Shown piece by piece: positions 23,497 through 34,599 of a stretch of DNA of 64,000 nucleotides (position 1 is its first letter; each line of letters begins with the position of its first letter). The stretch lies in assembly GCF_964204645.1 (NCBI RefSeq), contig NC_134026.1, positions 124,001 through 188,000 on the forward strand. The letters run 5' to 3'. The notes below the pieces were generated by a model that did no database searches, was not told the DNA's origin, and was given only the letters and a program-made list of their open reading frames with translations. This DNA is from Tubulanus polymorphus (Eukaryota; Nemertea; Palaeonemertea; Tubulaniformes; Tubulanidae). The position numbers and the translations under genes are program-made.

Positions 23497-26490
23497 ATGA
23501 AGAAAATATGTGGTTTATTCCGCACTACCGCGATATTTACACGAATCAACATCATAACTGGAAGGTAAAAGATAATTAAGAAACAGTTTTAGTCATGCAT
23601 TTAGGTAAAGAATGACTGCAATTTCATTAAGCGGTGGAGCAGTGAGTGAGTCTACTACACTCACTCCCGGCCTGCTGGTCGGGGTCCGGGGAGCATTGGA
23701 TTACCAACGACCAACCAGGCCGTGTCGATGTGGGCGAGTGCTTAGCGCGTTTGACTCTAGGAAACCAGGCCATGTAATTACGATGTGTTACCTTATAGCT
23801 TCTCTCCTCTGCTGTCAAACAAGCACTTGTTACACAAAGAGCTTGTTCCGTCCAGCCACATATTCAAAATCCATTAGTATTATATTTCTTGACTTTACTA
23901 TTTTTAATTTTTGTCCAGATTTCTCTATCTCTAATGAAATCTACATGATCGCTATTTTCCTTGATTAATACTGAGTAATAATAAAGTGATGGATTTATGT
24001 CTGCAGGTATTTAAGTAGCAGTTCAGCGGCGTTAGACCCAGAACTGAAAGATTACAGTCCAGTTCAATTAGCGCATAGAGTTTATGAACCGAGGAAAGCG
24101 TCAGAAAAGTTGCCGCTCATCATTTTACATGGATTATTCGGCTCGAAACAGAATTGGAAATCATTAGCAAAGGTTTATAGCGCGGATCGTAAGGTATTTA
24201 ATAATAGTCTTATTCTTCAATTTGATTATAGAAACTAAAGACTTGGTTCAACAGTTCTTCAAATACAGTCAACCTCCGATATATTGCCCACATCGGTGCA
24301 GAATGATGCCGTCCTGTCCTGTGGCATGGTGGATAAGGTGTTTGACTCACAACTGAGAGGTTGAGGGTTCGAATCCTAGTGATACCATGCATTCAGGCAG
24401 GACATATATCAGTGCCGGTCGACTCACTGATTTAACAACAAAAGTCTGTACCTTGCAAAAATCTTCAGCTTGTTGATGTTGGCCAGTAATAGGTAGAACT
24501 AGAACTAGAACTAGAACTGGGGGTTCACTGTAGTTCATTTTTCAATTGTTAAACTATGGTCAAATCTTAACTGACCACACTGTGAAATCGGTTACTGTTA
24601 TTTTCCTTGTTTAGATACAAACAAGTTTCTCTGTAATCTGTATAACTCATGATTGATATATTTTGACAGGTAGTTACTGTTGATCTAAGATGTCACGGTG
24701 ATAGCCCTCAGTCTAACGATCTCGGACAAGTGGAGATGAGCGAAGATTTAAAACATCTTTTATCCGATCTGAATCTGAGTAAAGTAGATCTACTCGGACA
24801 CAGCCTCGGTGGTAAAGTCGTGATGATTACTGCTTTGACAAAAGTAAAAATTCATTTACTTTTTCCTCCTATTTGCGCTATTTCATTTAAAAGTTATTTA
24901 GGTGTTTTTCGCTTGTGTTCTTCTGAAAGATAGATTATTGTTATTGACTGGGAGACTGATAATCTCAGTATCTAGAACATATGAAAGCGTTTATTTTCTG
25001 ACAGTTTTAGAGTTTATCTAAACTCCATCTCATCAGAGAAACCAAATTTATTGTATCATTTTGATTGCTCCGATGATAGAGTTTAGACTCCTTAACTGTC
25101 AGACAATAAAAGGGATTTTACTTTTAAAATTGTTTTTGTTACCTATATCAAATTTTCGTTTTAATTCCATGTCTGGAAGAATGTGATTGAAAAGGGTCTT
25201 AAAATCATGAAATACTTCTAAGTATATTTTCTTCTCTTTTATCTCCCATTGCAGCCTGAACTAGTCAACAGTCTAGTATGTGTAGATATAGCACCAGCGT
25301 TTAGTAAAGGTCTTGTTACGTTAAGTGAAGTGCTTCCCGCCATGAATCGAGTTGTTGAATATTTCGACCCGACCTTCCCGTTGTCAACCGTGCGCAAGGA
25401 TGTTTTTATCCAGTTATCCGATGATTTTCCGGTAAGTAGGAATAAAGTTCTCTTGGATAGAAGTTTCTCTGGGATTAACTTCTCTCTTCGCCACAAATGA
25501 TTCCGAAAATGAGTGCAATTTCACAGTTTAGTCGCTGTTAATTTCTTTATACGGTCAACCTTCGATAAATCCGCCCCCATCCCGTCTAGCGCCAGGTTTT
25601 TCTTGAGCGGAACATCTGTATTTTCTTGGAACTTGTCGAAATTCAAAATCAACCCCAATACAACTCCAAAATCGTAAAACACCAATGTAGCTTGCATATC
25701 AGGGGTTGACTGTATTTTCATTTTGTACAGCAATTGGCTTAGACGTTTTGTTCAGATGAAGAAATGGATTCTTGTTGTTTGTTTCAGGATGCTGGATTTC
25801 GTCACTTCGTGATCTCGAATATAGTCGAGAAAGATGGTCTCTACGTGTGGAGAACTGATCCTAATCTAGTGTCCGCTAACTGGGATAAAATACTCGGCTT
25901 CCCCCATTTTGAATACGGCACATTTTTCGCGGGTAGAACCCTTTTTGTCGGGGGTGAAAAGTCACCTTATATAAGGTAGATGTGTTCTACAGTAGACCTT
26001 GGAGTAATCATTTGAAGAATGATTTAATTCAAGGGTAGAACTGCGCTTACTAATGAGCTGCTGAGCACCTCAGTGAACAGAATCGATAAGATCAAAATCT
26101 AATACAACCAACTTAGAAAGATTTAGAACGAAATATAGGCCTATCAAAAATCAAAAGACTCAACGTTTTGGACTCTCTCTAGACCCGTGGATAATATTTT
26201 CTTACTCAAATTTTTGTAATGATGACAAATTCTTGCTCTGACTGTCCTCACTGAGAGTTGACGGAGTCAGTCTACCGGTATATTGCTTGTATCAGTTAAA
26301 ATCTCTTTGAATGAAATTATCAATTTATTTCTGTTTCAGCGCTGAAAATACGAGTGAAATTCTTCGACTTTTTCCCAAATCAAAGATAATTCATATCCCC
26401 GATGCCGGTCACTGGGTACACGCAGAAAAATCTACAGAATTTCTCAAAATAACGAATACATTTTTCAATGGAAGTTCCGCTGATAGTTGA
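23497..26490 (+). CDS. ABHD11: ABHD11-type mitochondrial alpha/beta hydrolase
   Basis: Six exons: 23497-23564, 24007-24193, 24670-24843, 25255-25431, 25788-25975 and 26340-26490. All introns are GT-AG, 356-476 bp, and the 945 bp join without a break to 314 codons plus TGA, about the length of vertebrate ABHD11. Residues 1-23 (MKKICGLFRTTAIFTRINII...) are basic with no acids, a mitochondrial presequence. The oxyanion-side HG motif is at 64-65 (LIILHGLFGSKQNW). The nucleophile elbow GHSLGG is at 128-133 with Ser130, and the catalytic His is probably His289 in PDAGHWVHAE. DGLYVWR and DKILGFP are family hallmarks; Asp235 is a candidate for the acid. Known role of the family: a mitochondrial matrix serine hydrolase that protects 2-oxoglutarate dehydrogenase lipoylation. 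Introns 2 and 4 hold pogo-like MITEs. Start choice: first ATG, in frame, with presequence. Confidence 0.95.
24267..24531. mobile_element. pogo/Tigger-like MITE in ABHD11 intron 2
   Basis: Starts CAGTCAACCTCCGATATATT after a TA and ends GGGGGTTCACTG before a TA. The ends are imperfect inverted repeats of the CAGT(C)AACC type seen in pogo/Tigger elements with TA target duplication. A second copy is in intron 4. A tRNA-like SINE unit occupies the interior. No ORF. Confidence 0.6.
24320..24525 (+). mobile_element. tRNA-derived SINE unit inside the MITE
   Basis: A tRNA-like head has an A-box-like TGGTGGATAAGG at 24328-24339 and a perfect B box GGTTCGAATCC at 24366-24376; GATACCA follows. A unique body of about 100 bp follows, then a tail of four AGAACT units at 24494-24518. 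Head, body and simple tail are the standard SINE plan. It does not fold as a functional tRNA: the acceptor stem is poor. Confidence 0.6.
25552..25712. mobile_element. 161 bp pogo-like MITE in ABHD11 intron 4
   Basis: Starts CGGTCAACCTTCGATAAATC after TA and ends TATCAGGGGTTGACTG before TA, so the TIRs pair over about 15 bp with few mismatches and match the ends of the element in intron 2. No coding capacity. Confidence 0.7.
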
Positions 26491-26577
26491 TGAACTGCCC
26501 GGGAGGTAGATGTAGATTGTATTCTGTTGCATTTTGCTACTAAAAATTCAAGCAATGTTAAATTTATAATGATAGTT

Positions 26578-26583
26578 AATAAA
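26578..26583 (+). terminator. Polyadenylation signal of ABHD11
   Basis: AATAAA lies 88 bp after the ABHD11 stop codon, with a GTGATGATTTTTGTGTTATT GT/T-rich stretch about 20 bp beyond it, as for a 3' end cleavage site. Confidence 0.75.
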
Positions 26584-26599
26584 TGTTTTAACACTAATT

Positions 26600-29210
26600 C
26601 GTGATGATTTTTGTGTTATTTGATTAGTTTTTGAAGTATGATTCAAAGAGATGCGGTCAATTCACAATTCTGCATATGATAAGAATTGTTGAAACAACTG
26701 TGCGACATTTTCTTTGTTCAAACACTGAACGCCACTTACACCTTTAATCACCGGCAGGGACTGGTTCGACATGGAGCCTATATAATGTAAAAATACCCCC
26801 AAAATAACGGATTCCTTATCAATATATGTCGGTACAAACGATTATTTCAGCCCATATCTCCATGTTTCTTTTTCCTACTAAAGGGGGGGGGGGGTAAAGG
26901 AAGAGCCATCGACTAGAAATACAAGGAATAACTGTCGAATAGAATATACACTGCCAAAGATTTGAACCTATGAAGTCAGGATTGACGAGGCCAGCGAAAA
27001 ATAAGTGAGTGGTTTACTAGCCCAGCAGATAGATTGGATCTCGCATGTGTTACTCTTCTCGACAATTTCTATCTAATTTCGCATCCAATCTTAAAATATC
27101 TAACGAAGCGACGCCATTCTGACGAATATCTGAATCATCGCCGATCTAATTTACATATCTGTTCAAAATTGTCGAATGTCGAAAATGTGAGTTCATGCGA
27201 GAGAAATCAATCTAATCCTGAAGTCGAATCTCAATTATCAGAACAGCATCTTTTCGTTGATCAGAAAAATGACTTTCTGACATCGCACTGTTTCAGGGAG
27301 TGATAGGCCTTGATATTTGGTGAGGTTAGTCAATCATTGTTTAAACTAATGCAGGATGTGAAAACATTATAGGAGGCTAAACGGTGGCACACAGATTTCC
27401 AGCCAATCAGTGAGCAGGAATTTCATTTATGGACTAGACCTTCTGGAAGAAGGTTCTTTCTTTCAAACTGTTCCTTCGAATCCGATCTAAACCAGTATAT
27501 TTGCAGCAACAATCAACCATTTCTATGATCACAGATAGTCTGATCGCGTGGCTTCGAATTGGGGAAAATCTTCATTTGGTTGTTGTACATTCGCAATTCT
27601 GTTGTTTTTTCAGGCAAAACTTTTTCAACAGCTGAACCGAGACATATCGATCGGATGTGTCACCAGTATCCCCAGTAGACTATCATCCACATCTGGACGT
27701 TTTACACGCTTTACAGAATGAAGCTTTATTTAAATCCCGATCGAAGCCCGAAAACATTATTTACTTTATTCGCGCGAGGAGGTCGTTAAAAGCTCGGCGA
27801 ATCGCGTGAAAGAGGAAAACAAATTCACTCCGTCGCTTAAAGCGGCGAAACATCCTCTTGTTTATGAGGTGTTTGTATCCTGCGTTCGGAGCGCGCGGTG
27901 CAATTTATCGAATCCGCGTTAAAATCTATTTTGTACATTAAAACCAGCTGAGATTTTAAGTAAGACCATTTTCCCCGACGGGAACTTAGCGCTAGTAAAA
28001 GCTAATCCACAATGATCGTCTTTCGGGACAAGTTCAAACCAAACCAAATCTGACTTGTCCTGAAAGTTGGTTTTATCGAACAATAATCAATAAATCCGTT
28101 ACCCGAAACCTGCTTGAAGATACGTATTCAGTTAGTAGTAGTGTCTTATGAGGATTTAAACCAAATACTTACAAATGAATAGTCTCGGTATTATAGATTA
28201 TCACTGATGATTGAACGTATTTAGTAAATATCTATCGTCGGATTTCGTCGACTTAAGTTCACGAATCTTAGAAGATTTATGTTCCAATTACACATTTGTA
28301 AACTAAGTATTATACACATATCTAGACGTATCGGCCAAAAACACTTCAATTATTTCGGCTGTTAGGGTTTTAAAGCACAATATAAGTTGATGATGTGATA
28401 TGGCGATGTTAATTAATGATAATTCCGCAGTGAAGCTAGTCACGAACGGTGCCGATTGAGTGTACAGCTGCCAAAAACACTGAAATGTGCGTAGTTGCGT
28501 AACTATTTGCAGTGAATTGCAGACGAAACATGAAGCCTTAACGGCCGTTTAAAAAAAAGTTATACCAATCGCAATTGTAAAATAAAAATGAGATAGAACC
28601 TAAGTTCTGGCCATTTCTAAAAAGTTATTACTAATTGTTAGTCAGTGCGGAACGTTTAGTTTTCCAACAATAATGAGGGGTGGTAGGTAGTCATGCAATT
28701 CAAGTCATCATTTATTTCACGTTACTTCCGTGTTGTTGAAAATCTCGCGAGTCCTGGACCAAACCCCAATGAACAATGTGATCTGTGTGCTGGCCACAAA
28801 TGCACACAGATCACACTACACTACCCATTACACACTCCAGTACCCACAGCTTTCATATATCCATCCAAATATTTAGTGGCTTTCTTCCTGGATATTCGAC
28901 CGGTTTAACGGGGATAAGGATTAAGATGATTATAAAGGAATGTATCTACTCTATCCTCTGTTTGAAAAATAATCTTCGTATTTTGATACACTGATAAGTT
29001 CGTGATAAAAGAGGATAAGCACGTCGTACATGGTGTACATGTAATAGGAACTTAAAAGACAAATGACAAACTCCCACGTGACGTTCGGTAATACTTATAG
29101 TAGATACTTAATACGTATGATATCTCGCGTTAAGAGTCTCGAGTCAGATCTAAAAACTGCCACTCGCCGGTAAATGTGAAATGTCCTGCACTCTTTTGAA
29201 CGTTGTGTTG
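26600..29210. other. Gene-free stretch
   Basis: No supported gene. Open frames at 26986-27303 and 27642-27809 are protein-like in places but lack splice support and recognisable domains. A G12 run lies at 26883-26894. Confidence 0.4.
28777..28815. repeat. Perfect 14 bp inverted repeat
   Basis: TGTGATCTGTGTGC and GCACACAGATCACA are exact reverse complements separated by 11 bp. It is stable enough to form a cruciform or RNA hairpin; no gene context explains it. Confidence 0.9.
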
Positions 29211-29216
29211 CACCGG

Positions 29217-29420
29217 TTAGGAGCTGGAGCCCGTTTGTTCAGATCCGGAGCTTTCATCATCTCCCAGAGACAGCTTGAAGTTATTCCTCGCTGTTGTAGT
29301 GAATTTAAAGTGATTATCAAAAAGCGATCTTTGGTTTTTAACATCTTGTTGTAGGTAAATTTGAACCAACTTTCTATCGTTCATCCTATTCCTGCTAGAG
29401 CAAGTATAATGAATGAATAT
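29217..29420 (-). CDS. Candidate terminal exon, unknown protein
   Basis: On the minus strand an acceptor-like CCGTCTTCAG is followed by 67 codons and TAA. The segment reads protein-like: RMNDRKLVQIYLQQD, FDNHFKF, and an acidic-serine tail SLGDDESSGSEQTGSSS typical of a disordered C-terminus. It might be the end of the gene whose start is proposed at 32879-32846, but connecting exons were not found. Another frame of the same strand is also open over 60 codons, so chance cannot be excluded. Confidence 0.28.
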   Translation of the reverse strand: MFIHYTCSSRNRMNDRKLVQIYLQQDVKNQRSLFDNHFKFTTTARNNFKLSLGDDESSGSEQTGSSS

Positions 29421-29934
29421 CTGAAGACGGTTGTTTCATGATGTAAAATGTGGGAATTACGCAACGAATCGTTGACAAACCTTAAAACTATTCAAAGTTA
29501 TTAATAAAACGTTAATTCAAATAGAATACTTTTGGTAGAGAGTCAAAAGAGCGATAAAACCATAGCAAAATCACGACAATAAAACAATTCATTTTGATAT
29601 ATTCGAACAACACGATCGATCGATTTCGCTGATTTATTTCAACCTCGTATGATACAGTTATTGTTAAATCAAATAGAATTGAATCTAATTAGAATTAAAG
29701 TTAATCGTTCTACGGAAATTACAATTGCAAAGGATGAACACAAATGGATGGAAGCTAGATAAGAAACCCTGGCTGGTGGTGAGGAGCTCGAGTGTAATGC
29801 AGGTTTTTATGCTGCTGCTTGTAACATCGTGATGTGAAGGATCAGGGAATCAGGAAACAGTCGTCGTATTTTTAATTCGCAACCACGTAACGTCGACATA
29901 AACACGAGCGCGAAATAATGAATCGAAATGCGAC

Positions 29935-29961
29935 GAGAGAGAGAGAGAGAGAGAGAGAGAT
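29935..29961. repeat. (GA)n microsatellite
   Basis: About 13 GA dinucleotides. Confidence 0.95.
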
Positions 29962-30540
29962 ATTTGGCGTCCATCACTCATCGGCGAAGATGCGATTTGT
30001 AGGGAGAATTACTAGGTCCCGTAATTGAACGAGATTTCATTGTGGTACCTACAAGCCCGAAGCCAGTCATGATAAATTGATTTGATTTCAGCCATGTCAT
30101 TTGTAAGCTCCTGCCGTCTACCTGTTTATCCGATTACATATTACTGCAGATTCAGGTCTGTGCGCGCCAGTATCAAAGCAAAGACGTAGCCGATGAAACA
30201 ACTGGGTATAGAGTTGTACAGGGACCGTGTAATTCGACGCTGTTGTATTTAGATGAATATTTCTCGCGGCCAGTTACAAACTGAATTTACCGTTAAATGA
30301 AGCCGGTATCAGAATGACCGGTGTAATCACTAACACCACGGGGCACAGGGCTTCACAATCGCAGCCTAATTACTCACTGATTCCCATCGCTAGTTCTCTG
30401 ATCAGAATTTTGAAAGGGGCTCGTGCCATCTTGAAAGTGGCTTGAATGAAACTAATGATAGGAAATAGCATTACAATAGCGCGAAAATCCTATAGAAACA
30501 GTTTACTACGCAGGACTGAATGTCATTGATAATGTGCCTT

Positions 30541-30845
30541 ATATAGCCCGGAACAGCTGAACCGAGTCAAATTTGGCCCATGCTTATTAGAGCGCGTTCA
30601 CGCGTAAATCGCTCAGTCTTGTTACTAAGATGCCATCATCACAAATATGCTGTGGTAGGTGAGGTGAGGCGATAATTAGACTGGTTGCCTGACCAATTCT
30701 GCGCCACCTGCATTCGCAGTTCGAAGTTTGGCACGGCTCTGGTCCGATGTTTTTGGTGTCAAGCTAGTGCAGACCCGTTTAGCACCACGAGCACTATGTA
30801 CGGTATGGCCCGGGTCTAGACCCTCGTGTGATCACGGCCTAAGAT
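30541..30845 (+). repeat. Dispersed repeat with SINE core and GGCCCGG motifs
   Basis: Contains AGCCCGGAACAGCTGAACCG, ATTTGGCCCAT, the SINE core TTAGACTGGTTGCC at 30677-30690, then GCGCCACCTGCATTCGCAG, then GGCACGGCTCTGGTCCGATG and TTTTTGGTG. The last part matches 63.45 kb (GGCTCGGGCCTGGTCCGAAG, TTTTTGGTTG). The CTGCATTCGCAG segment is inverted relative to the copy at 19.49 kb. Confidence 0.55.
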
Positions 30846-31346
30846 CGGACTACGTACGTTAGAAATAAATTCAGTTCTCAGGTTCTAAGGGGTTATTGTG
30901 ATGTGTAACCGCCGGGGTTATTGTGATGTGTAAGTTTTTCTTTACTTTTTAAAAGTTTGTATATTCTCTACAATAAGTCAGCCACTGTCCTCGATGAACT
31001 GACGCGTCAGGACGTCTGGCGTCGGTATCCGTCAGAGCCCGACATAAGCTCAGACATGCACTTTCATTACGGTTCATTAATCAATAGTAACGACCACGCG
31101 TCCTGGGTTGAGTGACGCCTCAGTCTGCCCGTCGGGTTACGACGGGTTATCGCGGTACATAGCGACGCCACCCGTGTTATACTAATGATCATAGGCGGAA
31201 GAAAAAAACGTCTTTCTCTGTTGTATGATCACGGTTCAATCAAGTAAACCTTCCGGCATTATTTCTGTCTGTGATATATCAACGGTGTTGATAACTAATC
31301 TATCGGTGCGTCCATCAGCTATAGACAACTTCCGAACAAAATACAC

Positions 31347-31402
31347 GTGTGCCATCACGGGTGTGCCATCACGGATGTGCTATCACGGGTGTACCATCAC
31401 AG
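31347..31402. repeat. 14 bp minisatellite
   Basis: Four imperfect copies of GTGTGCCATCACGG. Confidence 0.88.
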
Positions 31403-31586
31403 TGCGTCACTGGTTTAATCAATCGCGCTAATTATAGACATCCGTAAAAGCGTCTTTCGGGGGCAGGAACTCTCTCTAATTGATAACGGAGTTTTTCTCG
31501 TAAAATAGTTCCATGTTGGATTAATTCCGTCAATGGAAGATCCCCAAGTTCTAATCAGGCGCCACCACACTCACGTGACAGTTAAC

Positions 31587-31604
31587 GGGGGGGGGGGGGG
31601 GGGG
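31587..31604. repeat. G18 homopolymer
   Basis: Eighteen consecutive G on the plus strand, G-quadruplex capable. Length is prone to sequencing error. Confidence 0.9.
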
Positions 31605-31940
31605 CAAAATGAGATCATGATTATTAATCTATTATCTAAAAATTCTGGAGAAAACCAAGATACGATTTGAGTTACAAAACCTAGAAATAGACATGAAATT
31701 CCTGTTAAATATGAAGATGATAAGTTTTAAACTCAGTGAAAATAAACCAATTTCAAACAAGATCAAACTGTTACTAACTGTGAAACTGGATGCAGAATAA
31801 TTTCATCTTTTCCAGACGAATTTGAGATAAAAATATCATCCAGCTCAGTATACGACAGGTGTGTTGCACGTTGTGACTGCATTCCATATCTCCACATCAG
31901 CGTGAGGAATCTGTGTCTGGTCTACTTACGTTAAAGCTGC

Positions 31941-32188
31941 TAATATTATACTCATTTTTTCTTGTCTTTATTTCACGGTGGTCCGTTTAAGTTAGACAAC
32001 GTATAATATTCAAACTTTTAATTCACGAGGGCTACGGATATTTAACCCAACATTTCTGCACGTAAGGAGTGAATAAATAGCTTTGAATTCTCATTGCGGG
32101 GTCGTCTCCGGACATATCGAGCGGGATAAATCAATTTTTGAAATACTGTCGTAATTAAGTTATGTTCACGATTGAGTAACCAAAATTT
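31941..32188 (+). repeat. 245 bp dispersed duplicate, copy 1
   Basis: Highly similar to 33198-33442 over its whole length in the same orientation, including GGTCCGTTTAAGTTAGACAA, GGAGTGAATAAATAGCTTTG and CATTGCGGGGTCGTCT. No TG...CA ends, no target duplication and no tRNA primer site, so it does not look like an LTR. The conserved AATAAA suggests it may be the 3' part of a retroelement. Confidence 0.85.
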
Positions 32189-32845
32189 AACGGCAGGCTA
32201 GTGAGGAGGTCTCATTCCACAGCCAACAGCAAACCACCGCATAAACAGCGACGACTCGGAAACATTACGCAAATTAAATCTCTAGTGAATCATATCCCTG
32301 TACTGAATATTTTACGTTAAAAGTCAATATTGCTTCGGCAAGTCTTAAACAGGAGTGGGAAAAAAGAACAAGGCCGAATGAGCTATGGACATTTTGGGAA
32401 TATCTGACAAGTTAGCTAATGGCTTTCCTAGCGATGAAAATTCGCTTATCTCCTTTTACAAGCGCGTCGCAATCTGCAGCGTCGAGTTTTCAGAATCGCC
32501 AATTAGTGTTTGAAACGCACTTTAAACCTCAGAGTTATAATCTTATCCGACGAGAGACAGCGCCGGCGAGCGCGCGCCATCATTGAAAATTGTTTCCTGC
32601 CACCGCCGTCAAGATTGGGATAAAACGAATCGTACCGAATCATCACGCGTTTTTAAGAATTCTCCTCCATGTGTGCGGAATTTCACGTTAAGTCGTTGTA
32701 AATTGGGCTCGAATGCGATCGCGCTGTCGTGAGAATGAGAGTTTTCTGTTGCATTAACAACACATCCTACAGGCAGCAGTAAAGTCATTAGAGGTTAAAT
32801 TCCATCGCTGTCGGCTGCGCGCGACGCTTTACGGGATCTACTTAC

Positions 32846-32879
32846 CACCACTTGTATTGCCCACGGCTTTGTCGCACAT
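32846..32879 (-). CDS. Candidate first coding exon
   Basis: Minus-strand ATG at 32879-32877 opens MCDKAVGNTSG and reaches a consensus donor GGTG|GTAAGTAG in phase 1. The base composition around it (GCGCGCGACGC nearby) is more CpG-rich than the surroundings, as at a promoter. The following exon is not identified, so neither family nor function can be given. Confidence 0.33.
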
Positions 32880-33197
32880 CACGACGTCTCGAGAACAAAA
32901 CCGTCAGAAATGTTCCATTTTTTTCAATACTTGTTTTTCTTTGTAAAGGCATTCGACGAGGAATTTAAAAGCCTAGTTTTTGACACTCAAAAATATAACA
33001 ACCGGTTGATAAAACGATTGAATCACTCCAAGAATCGGCGAACGAAGTTCTTAATTGATGAAAAAATTGTTATCTACAAGATAAGCGCCAGAATAAAAGC
33101 GATGAAGTTGAAATTTGTCAAACGCGTCAATAATGCACACGATACATAGAAGGCATTCTGAACCCTAGAATTCTCTAACTTTAAAATGCGTATTTGT

Positions 33198-33442
33198 AAT
33201 ATAATATTCATTTTTCTTGTCTTTATTTCACTGTGGTCCGTTTAAGTTAGACAACGTATAATATTCAAACTTTTATTTCACGAGGGCTGTGGATATTTAT
33301 TACAACATTTCTGCACGGAAGGAGTGAATAAATAGCTTTGAGTTCTCATTGCGGGGTCGTCTCGGACATATCGAGCGGAATAAATCAATTTTTGAAATAC
33401 TGTCGCAATTAAGTTATGTTCACGACTGAGTAACCAAAATTC
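33198..33442 (+). repeat. 245 bp dispersed duplicate, copy 2
   Basis: Second copy of the block at 31941-32188, about 1.26 kb downstream, same orientation, with roughly ten or more substitutions and small indels by eye. The spacer between the copies is not shared with anything else in the window. Confidence 0.85.
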
Positions 33443-33850
33443 AAAGCATTCAATATTGTGACACTTTTCAAGCACGTGTTAAATACGTCTTACGAAGTTT
33501 CTGCCGTGTTGTGTCCGAGCTGGAACCACGTGATAAACATAACATCTTCTCGAATAGAATAAGGAGGAATTGATACTAGTGTTGGTTTAACTATAGCTTA
33601 CACCTGTCAACAAACGAATGATGAATCTTCCATGCAATTTCCACATTCGTATAAACTCTATCCGTCTGAGACAATACGTTATTTCCGCTGTTTGACCGTT
33701 TTTAAGATTACGCCGCAGACGCCAAGTATTCGTTTCCCAAAGCCCCGCGATCGTTGCCGAAATAGCTATTTAATTATTTACCGAAGCTCTGGAGTGATAC
33801 CTTTATTCCAGGAGACATCTGTCCCAGCATCCCGGCCATATTCATCCCTG

Positions 33851-34110
33851 GACGTGATACCCAGCCCAGGGCGTGTTACCCAGCACAGGGCGTGATACCC
33901 AGCCCAGGCTGTGATCTATCCCAGGGCGTGATACCCAACACAGGACGTGATACCCAGCCCAATACGTGATACCCAGCCCAGGACGTGATACCCAGCCCAG
34001 GACGTGATACCCAGCCCAGGACGTGATACCCAGCCCAAGACGTGATACCTAGGCCAGGACGTAATACCCACCCAGCCCACGACGTGATACTAAGCACAGG
34101 AAGTGATACC
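33851..34110. repeat. 19 bp minisatellite
   Basis: About 14 copies of CGTGATACCCAGCCCAGGA with variants. Because 19 is not a multiple of three, it reads through all frames, giving a spurious Trp/Gly-rich minus-strand ORF. Confidence 0.95.
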
Positions 34111-34258
34111 TATCCCTGTCTACGGAAGATGATTGTATGATGTTTTGTTTATCCACCAGACACTTGAAGAAAGTATAAAAAATAGATCAAAGCGTCACCA
34201 GATTTCGAGTATTCTTCCGTGGACATTCACGGTTTTTTTTATCTCAACGAGGAATTAT

Positions 34259-34573
34259 TCACGAAACGTTCAGAGGATTGACTGCAACTGACACAGCCTC
34301 GTACGATGGTGGAATTATGTAGGAGTTGAAGCGTCTTTGTAATTCGAGTTGTTGCAACAATAATCTCTCTTCGACGGAGTTAATCACTACATTTTTGACA
34401 CTTTTAGGCTCATTTCCAGTAAACAGCGACTTCAAGGTTGCTATCAACATAGACGTACTTCCCATATCCGTCACCAGGGTGCGCTCGCTGTACTCGGCGC
34501 GATCCAGGCAATTATTTGAATACAAAATTCGCTGAAAACTTCCCAACCTGAGTTCTACCCTGAACTTAGGCAT
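34259..34573 (-). CDS. Candidate C-terminal exon with PPSY motif
   Basis: A 104-codon minus-strand frame from an ATG, ending TGA. Features: RLGSFQRILYSNNC, TDMGSTSMLIATLKSL, VEERLLLQQLELQRRF (amphipathic, heptad-like leucines) and the near-terminal IPPSYEAVSVAV, containing a PPxY-type WW-binding motif. Inside it GAAGTTTTCAG could be an acceptor, which would make this a terminal exon. The frame at 35596-35384 has a related KVEERMLVSLKLQ string, raising a possible duplicated exon. No known family is recognised. Confidence 0.33.
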   Translation of the reverse strand: MPKFRVELRLGSFQRILYSNNCLDRAEYSERTLVTDMGSTSMLIATLKSLFTGNEPKSVKNVVINSVEERLLLQQLELQRRFNSYIIPPSYEAVSVAVNPLNVS

Positions 34574-34599
34574 CAATCATTATTAATTGGCAATTTGTT

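Noticed and set aside
24320-24391. A genuine tRNA gene in ABHD11 intron 2
   Set aside because: Boxes A and B are present, but acceptor and anticodon stems do not pair properly; it is a SINE head.
26986-27809. Two plus-strand open segments after ABHD11
   Set aside because: Protein-like in part but one starts after a stop with no good acceptor, and they cannot be joined; chance frames of this size are common here.
31941-33442. LTR retrotransposon bounded by the 245 bp direct repeats
   Set aside because: No TG...CA ends, primer-binding site, polypurine tract or gag/pol frame in the 1 kb between them.
33876-34097. Trp/Gly-rich minus-strand frame
   Set aside because: Translation of the 19 bp minisatellite.
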